Origin: Strigamia acuminata
Lineage: Eukaryota > Arthropoda > Chilopoda > Geophilomorpha > Linotaeniidae
Reading direction: 5' to 3'
Length of the DNA: 64,000 bases
Assembly: GCA_949358305.1 (NCBI GenBank)
Contig: OX442318.1
Span: 5,504,501 to 5,568,500 of the forward strand
The position numbers and the translations under genes were made by a program. Below are positions 46,292-55,621 of this stretch, piece after piece; the stretch's first letter is position 1, and the number at the start of each line of letters is the position of its first letter. The notes beneath the pieces are model-generated. The model was not told where the DNA came from and made no database searches. It saw only the letters and a list, made by a program, of their open reading frames with translations.

Positions 46292-49200
46292 ATGCATTTG
46301 TCTGCGATCAGTTTTCATTCCACGAAACCAAAAAAAATAATTACCGACTATGCAAGTAGGTTGAAATCGTTCTGGGGTTATGTATTTGGCATATTTGGCA
46401 TAGAAATTTGCAAGGAAGGCAAGTTATCAACAAGAAAACTCACCACGCTCTTTGTATTTGCAATAATCCAATTGGCTCTTCTACTCCAATACTTTGTGTC
46501 CTTCATCCATGCTGCTGCAGATGCACCAATAATAACCGCAGTTAGTTGGTATGCCGGTCAATTAATATGTATTTCCTTGTCTCTCTTCAATTTGTGGTTC
46601 ATGGATAAGAGAAGAATTGCAATGACCAATTTGTTTGATGATTCTATCTCCTGTTTAAATGATCACACTGCATGTATGAGAAATCTGTGGCGTTATTCTT
46701 TGATTCCTTCTGTGAGCTTGTTTGGTTTGGTCGTGATCGGGACATTGTGCACAGTCGGTGTTGTTCTCATGCAAAACGACGAGGTTATCTGTATTTATTC
46801 GAATGCATTTCTTTTTCGAATTAATCTTGCGGATGAACATTTGTTCATTGCTCGTGTAGTACTGTGTATTGAATGCTTTTTGGCAATGATGATTCCTACA
46901 GCATTTATCAATATTTCTGTCTGGTTTTTTAACTACATGTGTCATTTGGTGTTCTATCGCTTTAAACACTTGAATATGAAACTTGAAAGGGTTTTAAGAA
47001 GTGGTCATCGCCGATTGAGCAGATTTGATTTGTTCGAATATCGCAGGCAACATCAACTTGTGTGCGAAGTGACTGAGGAATTGAGTGATGTTTGGTCTCC
47101 TTTGATTATTTTTTGGCTTCTTGGAATCATTCTGAGCTCATGTTTTAACTTAAGAGCATTAACTACTGATGTGTCAACATGGGGTCGGATTGGAACTATG
47201 ACTGAAGTTTTAAGACAACTGTGGTTGATTGTTGGTTTATTTCGAGCAGGTTCACTCGTAAATATTGAGGTAAGATGCCTGTGAGGCCTGGCGACCTCAC
47301 GCTCATGTTCATCACGAGTGCACCCGGTGACCTTGCGCCCAACTGCGAGCGGTGGCCACCTGGCGCACCTGTCGGGCAGAGCAGAGATGACATCATACTA
47401 GTTGGAGGAGGATTTGTTCGATTTCTACTCACTTTGATTTGTTTACCTTTTGTAATTCATGAGAATAAATGTCAGTTTGTGCAAACGTTTTACTTGAAGC
47501 CACACGTCTCTTTCCTTCTCCCACATTACATGGCTAATATGGCGCAGTCGACAGGCCAGTGAACTTTAGTTTTTCGTCGCTGCTGTGTGCGTGTGAGGAC
47601 TTATCGAACTTTGGTTGCCCCAAAGAGAGAGGTTTAGTGGGCGTGTGCGTGCGGAAAGGCGTGAACTTTGCAAAATGGCGGACATGAAAAGTGTGATGAC
47701 GTCGACGTGCGATGCGGTATTGACTCTCCTAACAAGTGACAATATGCGAGACGAGTGTTTGTTGCGAGGGATTGATGTCAGCGGCTGTAAGAATAAAGGT
47801 GACTTTCTTGCGACTTTAATGGCGGATAACGTGGCCAAGGAGATACCCAAGGCCAAGGCTGGGACGCAACTAGCGAGTGTTACGGCGTCGGCAACGGGAT
47901 TGTCGGGATACATCAAGGTTCAACACGAAGCGGACACTACAAAGGGCGTCCCAGTGTTCAAAGGCAAGCGTGACGAAAATCTCGAAAATTTTATTGAGTG
48001 CATTGAGCGCGCGGCCACACTCGGAAAGTGGACCGAGCATGCGAAAATTGTCGTCGCAAACGGGCAGCTCAAAGAAGAGGCATTATTTTGGTACGAGATT
48101 TTCGGAAAAAAACTGATCACGTGGAAAGAGTGGGAGGTATCGATTAGAGTGTATTTTCTGGATGTGGATACGTACGATAGATGGAGACAGCGCATTGCAG
48201 CAAGGAAACAATTGGCAGAGGAAACTCTCGCCACTTATTTTGCCGCGAAGATCGCATTAATTAAAATGACTAAAAAGACTTTTAGCTTTACCATTGCAGA
48301 TACGATCAACGTCACCATTGAGGGGATACGAGACCTGCACACTCGGGATTTGTTTCGAATGGCGAAGTTCAGCACGTATATAGAATTGATCAGGAAAGGA
48401 CGGGACATTGATCGGAATAGAGAGAGCGTCGAGAGCGTCGAGGCGTCGCCAAAGGTGGTGACGAAGGAGACGGTTAAGGCAAAGTCAGAGACGCGAGTTC
48501 GTACACTGCGCGAGGACACGTATAAGAAGGGAATGGATATGACCAAAACGCAGTGCTGGAGGTGCAATGAAGTGGGTCATTGTTCTTTCGACTGCGCGAA
48601 GGCGAAGCCAGAACAAAAGGACGACGACGTGAAGAAGCAGCAGACCAACATCAGAGGAAAGGCGAACGTCTGCATGGTTAAAACGAAGTGCCCCGAGTCG
48701 AATCTCGTGGTCATCGATTGTTTGTCGGCCGAGCTTGGGGGACAGATGGAGGCCCTGATCAATTGCGGGACGAATTGCTCATCGGTGGACCAAGTTTTTC
48801 TTGATGACAGCGTGGAGATCCGCCCAAATTTGGAAAAAGAATATTTCAAAACAGCGAACGGCGACAAACAGGTGCTGGGGCATGTTGATTTAAATGTCCA
48901 AATCGGTAAAATGAGAACGAAAATTGGCAATGTCGCGGTGGTGCAAAATTCACCGTTTCCATTGGTGATCGGCATGGATTGGCGCAGACAGGCGGGCCTG
49001 GGATGGCTGATCACCGGGGACGGGGACGTGACCTTCTTTAAAGAGATCAATGAGTTTACACCCATATCGAGTTGTATGGTGCGCGTAATGCCGCAGATTG
49101 TGGCGACGGACGGAACTTTTGAGGAGGAGGTGAACGCTTTGGTGGGGTCGGTCGATGCGGACGTCACGGTGGAGGAGAAGGAGCGGCTTCGGCGGGTCTT

Positions 49201-52200
49201 GTGGGAGAACAGGGAAGCGTTCAGTGAGCAGGAGGAGCTGGGCGTTTGCGTGGGAGAAGTGTGCGAGATCCGGCTAAAACACGAAAACCCGATCAAAGTG
49301 AAACCAAGGAAGTTTTCACCGGCGGACGAGAGGGCTTGCGCTGAGACGATCGCGCTTTGGTTGAGACTGGGAATTTGTCGGCCATCAACATCGCAATATA
49401 ATTTTCCTCTGTGGTTTGTTAAACAGGGAGAAAATAAACAGAAATTGCGGCCAGTTCTGGATTTGCGGCGGTTGAACGAAATCGTCGATGTATCGATGTA
49501 TCGAATGCCGACCATAGATGAGACAATCGAGTTTTTGTTGGAGGAGCAGCCATTATATTTTAATGTTGGTGACGTTGCTATGGCATTTTACCACGTTAAA
49601 TTGCGAGGCGAAGATTGCCACAAGATTGCATTTCTGACGCCGCAGGGACTCATGGAGCTGACGAGAATGCCGATGGGGCTGAAAATTTCGCCGTTCAAGA
49701 TGCAGGAAATTATGGATAAGGTGTGTAGGCAGGTAGAGCGCACAGCCGCGTACGTGGATGATGTAGGACAGGCGAGTCGCATTGTTTGTGAGTTGATCGA
49801 GCGATGGGAGCGGTTTTTGAAGGGACTGATAAGCAAGGGTCTTCGCGTACGTATGGATAAGTGCCAACTTTTGAAGAAGGAGGTCAGCTTTTTCGGGTAT
49901 ATTGTGTCCAGGGAAGGAAAAAAACCGGACCCCGCACGGCTGCAGGCCATCGACCGGTTCCAGCGGTTTCGCAGTGCGAGGGACGTGCGATCGTTTTTGG
50001 GATTTGCCGGATATCATCGCCGGTTTGTGAAGGGATTCGCAGCAAAGACGTCGATTTTGCAGTCGCTGACAAGAAAGGACACACGGTTCACGTGGACGGA
50101 GGACCATCAGAAGGTAGTGGAGGAAATTAAACGGGAGCTGAAAGCGTGCGATTGGCTTGCCCATTTCAGGCGCGACGCCGAAACGTGCGTGAGTGTGGAC
50201 GCAAGTTATGACGGATTGGGCGCCGTGCTCCAACAGCGGCAAGAGGGGAGGTGGGTGACCATCGCTTACGCATCTAGAGGAATTCCGCAGTCATACAGTG
50301 CAGCCCACTCGAATGAGCTCGAGTGCCTCGCCGTCCACTGGGCAATCACTGAAAAATTCCGATCGTATTTGTTGGGGGCGAAGTTTGTTTTGTTTACCGA
50401 CAATTGGGCGGTGGCCCACATGTTAGCAAAGACCGATTTGAACAGAAAATACGCGCGATGGATTTTAGATTTGCAGGAATACGACTTCACAATGAAACAC
50501 AAAAAGGGAAAGGAAAATGAGATCCCCGACGCGCTCTCGCGGGCAATCGAATCCGGAACATCCGTCGTGTTGGCCACAATTAAATTAAGGGACGGTGCCT
50601 TGAAGGAAAAACAGGGGAGTGATGCGTTTTGTAGAGAGAAACTGGCGAATCTCCCAGCAGATTTTGAGGTCATCAACGGACTTCTTCTCCATGCGGAGAC
50701 AAGACGGAATAAGAAGTGTCTTCAGGTCGTGGTGCCAAGAAGCATGATCGAGGAGTTGACGAGGACAGTTCATGAGGCGTGCGGACATGCGGACGTTTTT
50801 AAGACCGTTTCACGGTGGAAGGGTATGCAAGCTGGCGTGAGGGGTTTCTTGCGGAACTGTCAGGAGTGCCAGCGACAGAACCACAGAACTGCGAAGCCAT
50901 TGGGGCTGCTCACAAATCGGCCTATTCCATCTAGACCGTTCCACACAATCGCGATTGACCACGGCGGGCCATACCCGTGTTGCGGAGGAAATCTGTACAT
51001 TTTGGCAGTGATCGATCTGTTTTCGAGATTTGTCATAGCGGTGCCCGTGAGGAATACGAGGGCGGCAACATCAGTGGAGAGGGTTAGGGTCGACGTTTTT
51101 GGGCGTTTCGGCCCAGCCAGCAAGATAATTACCGATGCAGGGACTTCATTCGTCGCGAAGGAGTTCGTGGATTTCGCCGTGGGCGAGGGGGCGGAAGTTG
51201 AGGTCTGCCCACCGTACCATCACGCCTCGAACGGCTTAATTGAGAGGGGAATACAGACAATCGTCCAGAAGTTGCGTAAGGCCGAAGGGGGATTCGCGAG
51301 ATGGGCAAATAATTTGCCTGCACAAGTGTGGGCAATGAACAATACTGTGCAGTCCTCGGCCAAGTTTTCGCCTTTCGAGCTGATCCATGGATACGCGCCG
51401 ATATTTAAAGGAGAGTTGATGGAGATCGAGGACGATGAATTCGCGGCGGGTTTCAAGATGTTGTGGGACGATGCAACTCGAAATTTGGAGGAAGCCGGAA
51501 GTGCACGAAAGGAGCGGTTCGACCGTAACAGAGAGGCATCCGGAATACAGACGGGCGAAAAGGTGCTGTATTCAAAGGGTCAGAGGCAGAGGAAGGCCGA
51601 TGCGCTGTATGAGGGTCCGTACACAGTGGTGGAGCGCCTGGGGACGGAAGTTTTCATCATCTCCGGAGAGGATGGATGCACACGGAAAGTGCATGGCGCT
51701 CAGCTAAAAACATTTTACGAGGAGGACTTGTGATGGAGGACCATCACCTCCCCCCGCGGTGGGCATGTGAGGCCTGGCGACCTCGCGCTCATGTTCATCA
51801 CGAGTGCACCCGGTGACCTTGCGCCCAATTGCGAGCGGTGGCCACCTGGCCCACCTGTCGGGCAGAGCCGAGATGACATCATACTAGTTGGAGGAGGATT
51901 TGTTCGATTTCTACTCACTTTGATTTGTTTACCTTTTGTAATTCATGAGAATAAATGTCAGTTTGTGCAAACGTTTTACTTGAAGCCACACGTCTCTTTC
52001 CTTCTCCCACATTACATGGCTAACAATGCCAATCAAGAGATTAGAGATTACTCTAAAGGAAAATTTGATTATAGGCCCATAAATTAGGAGTGAATTTACT
52101 TACCTTTCCTGTATCAAAATCAGCGCTTACTGACACAGATGAGGTACCAGTATTTTAAGAAATATAATAGCAAAATAAATTTTTTCCAGTCTCTGCCAAA

Positions 52201-52482
52201 TAGTTACTGGTGATTTTATTACTACTTTTTTCATTCTGTTTAGTTGGATCATGATTATTGCCTTAATTATACCCTGTTGAGTGAACGACTTGTCACCACA
52301 CGCATAGGCATAAATGCGTCTGGATTATTTTTGCTAAATACTTCAAGTTTTCTCAGTGTAAGTTTAAACCCATCCAATTTATGGAATGAATGAAAAGATA
52401 TGCTGAAAATATCAACTTTTGTTGTTTTTAGATGGCAGCAACATTGTTGACATACGTTATTGTGCTTTATGAATCAGGTTAA
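46292..52482 (+). CDS. Gustatory-receptor-like protein, type C copy 3, with retrotransposon in intron 1
   Basis: Exons 46292-47269, 52075-52143, 52244-52357, 52432-52482; 403 residues if spliced. The frame is intact in all four exons. Intron 1, about 54 bases in C1 and C2, is about 4.8 kb here because a complete gypsy-type element inserted five bases after the GTAAG donor. The intron's acceptor (GATTATAG) and exon 2 are preserved. The terminal signature has changed from TYVIVLYQS to TYVIVLYES: the nearly invariant Gln is Glu. Whether the gene is still expressed is open; it could be a very recent loss. Confidence 0.75.
47280..47539 (+). repeat. 5' LTR of the gypsy-type element
   Basis: 260 bp, starting TGTGAGGCCTGG and ending GGCTAATA. 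The terminal CA seen in the 3' LTR is TA here. It contains AATAAA (in GAGAATAAATG), a possible poly(A) signal. Confidence 0.93.
47540..47557 (+). other. Primer binding site, tRNA-Ser-like
   Basis: TGGCGCAGTCGACAGG directly after the LTR. The first 11 bases complement the 3' end expected of an arthropod tRNA-Ser (ending CGACTGCG plus CCA), with mismatches further in. Drosophila 17.6/297-type elements also use tRNA-Ser. The tRNA sequence is from memory, so treat this as likely, not proven. Confidence 0.65.
47675..51733 (+). CDS. Gag-Pol polyprotein of the gypsy-type element
   Basis: 1352 residues from the first ATG to TGA, with no frameshift between Gag and Pol. Gag covers about 1-310 and ends in a CCHC zinc knuckle (C294, C297, H302, C307). 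The protease region has NCG at 363-365 where DTG/DSG is expected, then a normal LVIGMDW strand. Reverse transcriptase carries YVDD at 693-696. RNase H has Asp842 and Asp909. Integrase has H1033, H1038, C1062, C1065, then D1095, D1154 and E1190 (35 residues between the last two). A basic C-terminal tail follows. The missing protease Asp should block polyprotein maturation unless it is tolerated in this lineage; otherwise the element looks complete. Confidence 0.93.
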   Translation: MADMKSVMTSTCDAVLTLLTSDNMRDECLLRGIDVSGCKNKGDFLATLMADNVAKEIPKAKAGTQLASVTASATGLSGYIKVQHEADTTKGVPVFKGKRDENLENFIECIERAATLGKWTEHAKIVVANGQLKEEALFWYEIFGKKLITWKEWEVSIRVYFLDVDTYDRWRQRIAARKQLAEETLATYFAAKIALIKMTKKTFSFTIADTINVTIEGIRDLHTRDLFRMAKFSTYIELIRKGRDIDRNRESVESVEASPKVVTKETVKAKSETRVRTLREDTYKKGMDMTKTQCWRCNEVGHCSFDCAKAKPEQKDDDVKKQQTNIRGKANVCMVKTKCPESNLVVIDCLSAELGGQMEALINCGTNCSSVDQVFLDDSVEIRPNLEKEYFKTANGDKQVLGHVDLNVQIGKMRTKIGNVAVVQNSPFPLVIGMDWRRQAGLGWLITGDGDVTFFKEINEFTPISSCMVRVMPQIVATDGTFEEEVNALVGSVDADVTVEEKERLRRVLWENREAFSEQEELGVCVGEVCEIRLKHENPIKVKPRKFSPADERACAETIALWLRLGICRPSTSQYNFPLWFVKQGENKQKLRPVLDLRRLNEIVDVSMYRMPTIDETIEFLLEEQPLYFNVGDVAMAFYHVKLRGEDCHKIAFLTPQGLMELTRMPMGLKISPFKMQEIMDKVCRQVERTAAYVDDVGQASRIVCELIERWERFLKGLISKGLRVRMDKCQLLKKEVSFFGYIVSREGKKPDPARLQAIDRFQRFRSARDVRSFLGFAGYHRRFVKGFAAKTSILQSLTRKDTRFTWTEDHQKVVEEIKRELKACDWLAHFRRDAETCVSVDASYDGLGAVLQQRQEGRWVTIAYASRGIPQSYSAAHSNELECLAVHWAITEKFRSYLLGAKFVLFTDNWAVAHMLAKTDLNRKYARWILDLQEYDFTMKHKKGKENEIPDALSRAIESGTSVVLATIKLRDGALKEKQGSDAFCREKLANLPADFEVINGLLLHAETRRNKKCLQVVVPRSMIEELTRTVHEACGHADVFKTVSRWKGMQAGVRGFLRNCQECQRQNHRTAKPLGLLTNRPIPSRPFHTIAIDHGGPYPCCGGNLYILAVIDLFSRFVIAVPVRNTRAATSVERVRVDVFGRFGPASKIITDAGTSFVAKEFVDFAVGEGAEVEVCPPYHHASNGLIERGIQTIVQKLRKAEGGFARWANNLPAQVWAMNNTVQSSAKFSPFELIHGYAPIFKGELMEIEDDEFAAGFKMLWDDATRNLEEAGSARKERFDRNREASGIQTGEKVLYSKGQRQRKADALYEGPYTVVERLGTEVFIISGEDGCTRKVHGAQLKTFYEEDL
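51766..52025 (+). repeat. 3' LTR of the gypsy-type element
   Basis: 260 bp, TGTGAGGCCTGG to GGCTAACA, followed by the target duplication. Upstream, 51741-51765 is C-rich then G-rich (CACCTCCCCCCGCGGTGGGC) rather than a classical polypurine tract. Confidence 0.93.
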
Positions 52483-52548
52483 GTGTCCATTACGCAGGCA
52501 CGATATAAATGGGAAACGACTCAAATCAATCCCACACCCATATTGATG

Positions 52549-52750
52549 TTGACACACGAATTTGCATAAACGTTTCTGGATTATTTTTGCTGAATGCTTC
52601 AAGTTTTATCAGCGTACGTTTTAACACGCACAGCACTGTGCAGATCGAATGAAAAGATAATGCAGAATGACACGCCCTTTTATTGTTTGTATTTTACAGA
52701 TGGCAGCGACGGTGCTGACGTATGTTATTGTGCTGTATCAATCATACTAA
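52549..52750 (+). pseudogene. Type A receptor copy 4, exon 3-4 remnant
   Basis: Part of exon 3 (52549-52613, starting at the VNTRIGINASG region but with several substitutions) and a complete exon 4 (52700-52750, MAATVLTYVIVLYQSY, stop). Nothing upstream of exon 3 remains. It keeps the A position of the fourth module. Confidence 0.8.
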
Positions 52751-53047
52751 GTGTTTATTGTACAAACAAGATAATCGATAGTGACAAATCATCTAGCTTT
52801 ATTATCACATACTAATTTGATTGACAAGTCTCTGGTAAAACTGTAAAACACACTTTAAGTCTTTGTTTTCCACCATTAGTATTGGATTGTTTACCTGCAA
52901 TTATGTTAATATGAAAAGTGTTTGTTTTGTGGTGATATTTTCCACATTATATTGATAAGACAACAATTATATGTCTTTGAGTTTACTTTCAAGCACTTGT
53001 CAACACAACACACTTTCTACCATCGTGACTGCAGACACAACCACAAC

Positions 53048-54803
53048 ATGCATTTGTCAGTAGACAATTTTCATTCCATGAAACCGCCCGAAAAACCAAT
53101 TAGCGACTATAGAAGTAGATTAAAATCGTTCTGGGGTTATGCATTTGGCATATTTGGCATAGAAATTTGCAAGGATGGCAAGTTATCAAGAAGAAAACTC
53201 ATCACTCTCTGTGTATTTGCAATAATCCAGTTGACCATTCTACTCCACTACTTACTCTGCTTCATCCACACCTTTGCAGTTAAATCTGCAATAACCACAA
53301 TCAGTGCGTACGCCACTACTTTAGTCAGTATTTGTTTGTCCGTATTCAATCTGTGGTTGATGGGCAAGAGAAGAATTGCAATCGCCAAATTGCACGATGA
53401 TTCTATTTCCTGGCTAAGTGACAACACTGAATGCATGCAAAACCTGTGGCTGTACACCTTGGTCCCCTCTGTGTGCTTATTTGGTTTGGTCGTGATCGGG
53501 ACATTGAGCACAGTCGGTAATGTTCTCACGAAAACCGACGAGGTTATCCGTCTTTATTCAAATACATTTTTTTTTGGAAATAATTTTGCGGAACATTTGT
53601 TCATTGCTCGTGTAGTACTATGTATTGAAATGCTATTAATATGGCTGATTTCTATGGGATTTGTCAGCATTTCTGTCTGGTTTTTTAACTACGTGTGTCG
53701 TTTGGTTTTCTATCGCTTTAAATATTTGAATATGAAACTTCAAAAGATTTTGTCCAGTGGGAATCACTTGAGTGGGTTTGATTTGTCCGAATTTCGTTGC
53801 CAACATCAACTTGCTTGCGATGTGACTGAGGAATTGAGTGATGTTTGGTCACCTTTGATTGTTTTTTGGCTTGTTGGAATCATTCTGAGTTTATGTTTTA
53901 ATTTAAGAGGATTGTCTTTGGAGTTGTCAACATGCACTTTGATCGTATTTTTGGCTGTTATTCTGATACAAGTGTGGTTGATTGTTGGTTTGTTTAATGC
54001 AGCTTCACTCGTGAATGTTGAGGTAAGATGTCATTCAAAACATGAGAGAATGTTCTAAATGATGTTTTGATTACAGGCTCATAGATTAGCAGTGAAATTA
54101 GTTACATTTCCTGTAACAAAATCAGCACTTATTCGTACAAATCAGGTAATTTAATAATAACTAAATGATTAAAGTTTTTGCTTTCACAGCATAATGGTAA
54201 CCGCATTCAAAAGCTAAAATAATTTGTGTTTTAAAACAAAAATGACATCATTTTCTGTTTAAATCCACGTTAAAACTTAAAATACACATATACAAACATT
54301 GTTATTTTTATTTTTGAATGCAGCTACTGTTTCTTGGTATTTCATTCATTTTTTTTTCATTTTGTATAGGTGGATGATGATTATTATATTAATTATACGC
54401 TCTTATGTGATCGACTTGTCAACACACGCATAGGCATAAATGCGTCTGGATTATTTTTGCTGAATACATCAAGTTTTCTCAGCGTAAGTATTAACCAAAA
54501 CGATGTGGGTTCATTTCATTGAATCCCGTTTCCTCTAATCCAGTTTCAATTACCTAAATACTTTGAATTTGTTTTCTTTTCTCCTTGACCCGTCAACTTT
54601 CCCCTAACTTTCCTTTAGCCGTTATTTTTGTCTGCACGCTGCGGAACCCATTTGCCACTTTAATAATTCGGGATTCGAGGAAACGGGTTCAAAACCCACC
54701 AATCATACGAGTGAAAAAGATGATGAAAAGATCGATTTTTATTGTTTCTTAGATGACAGCTACATTGTTGACGTACGCTGTTGTGGTTTATCAAACACGG
54801 TAA
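53048..54803 (+). CDS. Gustatory-receptor-like protein, type B copy 4
   Basis: Exons 53048-54022, 54077-54145, 54370-54483, 54753-54803; 402 residues, open throughout. The start is the conserved MHLSV Met; the frame runs upstream to 52922 as in B1. It ends LLTYAVVVYQTR, with stop TAA at 54801-54803. Intron 2 holds a 125-bp MITE, intron 3 the insertion shared with B3, and a third MITE begins on the base after the stop codon. Presumed functional. Confidence 0.83.
54200..54324. mobile_element. 125-bp MITE in intron 2 of B4
   Basis: Left end TA|ACCGCATTCAAAA and right end TTTTTGAATGCAGC|TA: short inverted ends with a TA duplication (54198-54199 and 54325-54326). It is absent from the same intron of B1, B2 and B3. 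Confidence 0.75.
54500..54706. mobile_element. MITE-like insertion in intron 3 of B4
   Basis: Same type and position as 45403-45582 in B3 (ends ACGATGTGGGTT and AACCCACCAATCAT), longer by an internal segment. This links B3 and B4 as sister copies. Confidence 0.6.
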
Positions 54804-54936
54804 TGCCTAGTTCACACTTGAACAACTTTTGTAGAAGTTGCGACTTTTAGAAAGTCTAATTTCTACAAGTACGAACACAAGAGTTTCTAAAAGTCGGGTA
54901 CTTATGTAGATAAGTGGTTCAAGTGTAAAGATGGCA
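54804..54936. mobile_element. 133-bp MITE inserted at the B4 stop codon
   Basis: Long imperfect inverted ends: left TGCCTAGTTCACACTTGAAC, and the right end, inverted, TGCCATCTTTACACTTGAAC. Both arms share GACTTTTAGAAA near the centre. It is flanked by TAA on both sides (54801-54803 and 54937-54939); a TAA/TTA duplication is typical of PIF/Harbinger elements. The left TAA is the stop codon of B4. Confidence 0.85.
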
Positions 54937-55035
54937 TAAGTGTTGATTACGCAAACAGCAAAATAATTATTCACTCATCTTAATTCGATCAACTATCAAC
55001 TAAGGTTGTTGAAACTATAAAGTGTAAGACATTCT

Positions 55036-55275
55036 CTTCTTACTGCAACCGACAAAACATCCTGACGCTGACTAACCTGCTACGCCTCTAAGATCTCTCG
55101 TCCCTCTTTGACGCCGTCTGGAATCCTAGTCATCCTGCCCACGCCATTGCCGAATTCTACAACCCAGAGATCTACACCCGCTCTACGCATCGTCACAAAT
55201 TTGAGCTGAATACTCGCTTCACTAGCTACCAGGCTAAATCGTTTCCTCATCGGTGTACCCTGATGCGGAATGACC
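55036..55275 (+). mobile_element. Possible non-LTR retrotransposon 3' fragment
   Basis: G/C-richer, once-coding sequence unlike the flanks. One frame reads FDAVWNPSHPAHAIAEFYN then RHKFELNTRFTSYQAKSFPH, reminiscent of the C-terminal tails of LINE-type reverse transcriptases, with one internal stop. The identification is weak. Confidence 0.35.
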
Positions 55276-55359
55276 TCAACAAGAAAACTCATCACTCTTT
55301 TTGTATTTGCAATAATCCAATTGGCTATTCTACTCCACAACTTTGTGTGCTTCATCCAT
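55276..55359 (+). pseudogene. 84-bp receptor exon 1 scrap
   Basis: Encodes STRKLITLFVFAIIQ then LAILLHNFVCFIH, part of the first membrane span region of B/C/D receptors. It is joined on the left to the LINE-like fragment and on the right to the B-type upstream flank (TTTGATTGACAATTCTCTGG). Debris of a rearrangement. Confidence 0.75.
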
Positions 55360-55621
55360 AATTTGATTGACAATTCTCTGGTAAAACTGTAAAACATAAT
55401 TTGTCTTTGTTTTCCACCATTAATATTATATTGTTTATCTGCAATTATGTTAACATGAAAAGTGTTTGTTTTTTGGTGATATTATATTACATTATATTGG
55501 TAAGACATCAATTATCTGTCTTTGAGTTTACTTTCAAGAACTTGACCACACTACACACTTTCTACAAGCGTTAAAATCACGTTGACACAGCAACCATTGT
55601 GACTGCAGACACAACCTCAAC

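Larger units (their letters stand above)
47280..52025 (+). mobile_element. Complete Ty3/gypsy-type LTR retrotransposon
   Basis: 4746 bp, flanked by the 5-bp target duplication ATGCC (47275-47279 and 52026-52030). The two LTRs are 260 bp with five substitutions between them. A primer site follows the 5' LTR directly. One long Gag-Pol frame has the order protease, reverse transcriptase, RNase H, integrase, which is the Ty3/gypsy order. There is no env-like frame. It lies in the sense orientation inside intron 1 of receptor C3. It is G/C-richer than the host sequence around it. Confidence 0.95.

Noticed and set aside
47275-47562. Open frames within the two LTRs (95 and 106 residues)
   Set aside because: Duplicated because the LTRs are duplicated; they cross LTR borders and resemble no protein.
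48577-50676. Antisense frames up to 312 residues inside the gypsy Pol region
   Set aside because: Shadows of a long sense coding frame; the sense frame carries the catalytic motifs.
51733-51765. Search for an env-like frame or errantivirus character in the gypsy element
   Set aside because: Only 32 bases separate the Pol stop from the 3' LTR, so no third frame exists.
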